Below the pieces are notes generated by a model. That model was not told where the DNA came from. It saw only the letters and a program-made list of their open reading frames with translations, and ran no database searches. From contig DOTB01000069.1 in NCBI GenBank assembly GCA_003513845.1, positions 1 through 37,094 of the forward strand: DNA of 37,094 nt. The letters are read 5' to 3'. Positions 35,384 to 37,094 of this stretch are shown piece by piece; positions within the stretch are counted from its first letter, which is position 1; each line of letters opens with the position of its first letter. The translations under genes and the position numbers were made by a program. The stretch is from Candidatus Atribacteria bacterium (GTDB lineage Bacteria; Atribacterota; Phoenicimicrobiia; Phoenicimicrobiales; Phoenicimicrobiaceae).

Positions 35384-36745
35384 TTATTCTACTTTAGGCA
35401 GATCTTGTAAGGCCTCATCAATTTTTTCCTGGGGATAGGCATAATCTTTTAATTTTCCGGCAAGATAAGCTTCATAAGCAGCCATATCCACATGGCCATG
35501 CCCGCTATGAGCCAGAAGTATTGTTTTTGATTCCCCGGATTCTCTACATTTAATTGCCTCATCAATAGTAGCCCGAATTGCATGATTGGTTTCCGGTGCA
35601 CTGATAATCCCTTCATTTCTGGCAAAGGTTACTCCAGCCTCGAAAGTTCCTAATTGGTGTTCTGCCCGCGCTTCCACTAATCCTAATTTTAGTAAATGAC
35701 AGATAATGGGGGCCATTCCGTGATATCTTAATCCACCAGCGTGAACCGGTGGGGGAACAAAATTATGCCCCAAAGTATACATCTTTAGTAAAGGAGTAAG
35801 TCCACTTACATCAGCATAATCATAATTATAAAGTCCCCTGGTTAAAGTCGGACAGCTGGCTGGTTCAACATTTATTATTTTCAAATCAGGTTTCCGCCCT
35901 TCAATCTTATCTTTTACAAAAGGTAGGAAAAGACCAGCAAAGTTCGACCCCCCTCCTACACAACCAATAATAATATCAGGATATTCATCAATCTGCTCCA
36001 TAAGCTTTTTTGTTTCCAGTCCGATTATAGTCTGATGCAATAAAACATGATTCAATACGCTTCCTAGAGAATAATGGGTATCATCATGCTTTACCGCCTC
36101 TTCTACCGCCTCACTAATTGCCATACCTAAACTCCCTGAAGTATTAGGGTCTTTTGCTAATACTGCTCTCCCCGATTCGGTATAAGGTGAAGGGCTGGGA
36201 ATACATTTTGCTCCCCAGGTCTCCATCATTACTCTACGATAAGGTTTTTGCATATAACTGACCTTAACCATATATACTTTTATTTCCAGACCAAAACAAG
36301 CACCAGCAAAAGCTAAAGCACTTCCCCATTGTCCTGCGCCTGTTTCAGTAGTTAACCGTTTAATCCCTTCTTTCTTATTATAGTAAGCCTGGGCCACCGC
36401 CGTATTAGGCTTATGACTTCCGGGAGGGCTGCTACCTTCATACTTATAGTAGATTTTAGCAGGAGTATCCAGGGCTTTTTCTAATCTCTGGGCTCGATAA
36501 AGGGTAGTAGGCCTCCATATTCGATAGACATCCTGAACTTCTTCTGGAATTTCAATATAACGGTCAGTGCTCACTTCCTGTTTAATTAAAGCCATAGGAA
36601 ATAGGGGAGCGAGGTCATCAGGTTTAACGGGTTCCCCAGTTGCTGGATGCAAAATAGGGGGAAGTGGCTCCGGTAAGTCAGCCAAAATATTATACCAGGT
36701 AGTAGGCATCTCTTTTTCACTAAGCACAAATTTAACTCTCTTCAT
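35384..36745 (-). CDS. trpB: Tryptophan synthase beta chain, TrpB2 type
   Basis: A 453-residue PLP enzyme joining indole and serine to tryptophan. The N-terminal extension [27 protein letters not shown] and the overall length mark the TrpB2 subgroup, which usually works without a dedicated TrpA. PLP lysine is in GSHKPNTA, the ammonia/indole site in ETGAGQWG, and the phosphate loop in [11 protein letters not shown]. The ATG has AAAGGAGAG upstream. No other trp gene is in the window. Its leader carries an 18-codon ORF with a Trp codon and a T-box-like terminator farther out, so tryptophan-responsive control is plausible. Confidence 0.94.
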   Translation of the reverse strand: MKRVKFVLSEKEMPTTWYNILADLPEPLPPILHPATGEPVKPDDLAPLFPMALIKQEVSTDRYIEIPEEVQDVYRIWRPTTLYRAQRLEKALDTPAKIYYKYEGSSPPGSHKPNTAVAQAYYNKKEGIKRLTTETGAGQWGSALAFAGACFGLEIKVYMVKVSYMQKPYRRVMMETWGAKCIPSPSPYTESGRAVLAKDPNTSGSLGMAISEAVEEAVKHDDTHYSLGSVLNHVLLHQTIIGLETKKLMEQIDEYPDIIIGCVGGGSNFAGLFLPFVKDKIEGRKPDLKIINVEPASCPTLTRGLYNYDYADVSGLTPLLKMYTLGHNFVPPPVHAGGLRYHGMAPIICHLLKLGLVEARAEHQLGTFEAGVTFARNEGIISAPETNHAIRATIDEAIKCRESGESKTILLAHSGHGHVDMAAYEAYLAGKLKDYAYPQEKIDEALQDLPKVE

Positions 36746-36807
36746 TTTTTCTCTCCTTTTAAATTAAAATATTTTTTCTTAGCTAAACCATCTTTTAGCC
36801 TTTTAAA

Positions 36808-36864
36808 TTAGTAAATACCTGTTGCCCCCAGAGGGGGCCAAATAATCAGTGAAAATATATACAT
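36808..36864 (-). CDS. Candidate leader peptide MYIFSLIIWPPLGATGIY
   Basis: An 18-codon ORF, ATG to TAA, with AAAGGAGG 5 nt before the ATG, ending 62 bp before trpB. It contains a single Trp followed by Pro-Pro (codon 9-11), a sequence able to stall ribosomes. Codons 9-14 lie inside a GC-rich palindrome GCCCCCTCTGGGGGC (36824-36838), and a GCTAAA/TTTAGC hairpin follows the stop. The arrangement is like tnaC or trp leader peptides. It could instead be a small membrane peptide or chance; the ribosome site argues for translation. Confidence 0.5.
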   Translation of the reverse strand: MYIFSLIIWPPLGATGIY

Positions 36865-37044
36865 CTAAACCTCCTTTCTTTTCGTATCTCGTATATATAT
36901 ATCAGTTATCCAGTTGCCCGGTTTGTCAGTTTATCGGTTAGGAATTAGTTAAACATTTATTAGTAAAATGGCATATAGCAGTAATAGTTCTTACTTACTG
37001 AAAACCGAGAATTAGAAAAAATTCGTATCGGTTATTGGGTAAAT
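36865..37044 (-). other. trpB upstream region
   Basis: AT-rich, with TCGTATCTCGTATATATATA and CCAGTTGCCCGG/GTCAGTTTATCGG words (36884-36942). A promoter is likely here but no -35/-10 pair at good spacing is convincing. No gene is seen. Confidence 0.4.
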
Positions 37045-37089
37045 AAAAAACCCTCCGTCCCAATTTATTACAATAATAGGGACGGAGAG
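37045..37089 (-). terminator. Intrinsic terminator at the window edge, T-box-like
   Basis: On the minus strand CTCCGTCCC...GGGACGGAGGG is followed by TTTTTT. Nine perfect pairs plus T6 make a strong terminator. The preceding bases GATAGCTCTCCGTCCC resemble the 3' part of T-box leaders, but the diagnostic T-box core would lie beyond the window. Confidence 0.75.
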
Positions 37090-37094
37090 CTATC

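Overview
The window is AT-rich (about one third G+C by eye, not computed), densely coded, and has no rRNA, tRNA, CRISPR array or intact transposase. Gene content points to an anaerobic, probably diderm bacterium: an HtrA protease and Spy-like chaperone behind signal peptides, an M48 envelope protease, L-aspartate oxidase NadB, NifS/NifU-type Fe-S assembly and a DUF2148 cysteine protein. Start codons include TTG and GTG, and two genes appear to start at ATT. The style resembles Atribacterota-like or other candidate-phylum genomes, but this is a low-confidence inference.

Layout. 159-4093 (minus): guaB, a tail-anchored TPR protein, a membrane-type dipeptidase and a fumarylacetoacetate-hydrolase-family enzyme, led by a TTGACA-17-TAATAT promoter. 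4503-8187 (plus): de novo NAD synthesis, nadA-nadB-nadC. 8537-10011 (minus): type III pantothenate kinase coaX behind an ECF-transporter S component that has its own consensus-like promoter and a leader of about 120 nt that can fold. 10231-15546 (minus): spy-like, htrA, histidine kinase and an NtrC-type regulator with GAFTGA. A sigma-54 promoter (TGGCACAGTAATTGCT) lies just ahead of spy, so this looks like an autoregulated ZraPSR-like envelope-stress operon that has captured htrA. 15855-17679: a DUF2148 protein and a PP-loop ATPase. 17856-21405 (minus): thioredoxin-like protein, CcdA, IscU/NifU and NifS, with a perfect TTGACA-17-TATAAT promoter. 21518-26962 (minus): a 1236-residue TPR/DUF3857/transglutaminase-like protein, two small membrane proteins and a membrane-anchored DJ-1/PfpI protein. 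27126-30052: acylphosphatase (minus), then a site-2-type metalloprotease and an SNF-family sodium symporter (plus). 30184-33411 (minus): M48 protease, AlaX-type editing protein and TatD nuclease. 33579-34947 (minus): a membrane-anchored YbjQ-like protein and a LapA-like protein. 35384-36745 (minus): a TrpB2-type tryptophan synthase beta chain preceded by an 18-codon ORF containing Trp-Pro-Pro.

The intergenic DNA is unusually structured. It holds (1) palindromic repeats of the GTAGGGG...CCCCTAC type, in two places paired into an 80-bp composite; (2) a 105-109 bp element with imperfect TG...CA terminal inverted repeats, in three copies, each 50-85 bp upstream of a minus-strand envelope gene, one copy interrupted by the composite repeat; and (3) degenerate stuttering word repeats (forms of GATACGAGATACGA and AATTGGTCAATTGG) in most gaps.

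The most promising undescribed items are the sigma-54 spy-htrA-kinase-regulator operon, the leader of the ECF transporter gene, the WPP leader peptide ahead of trpB, the two ATT-start genes and the dispersed elements.
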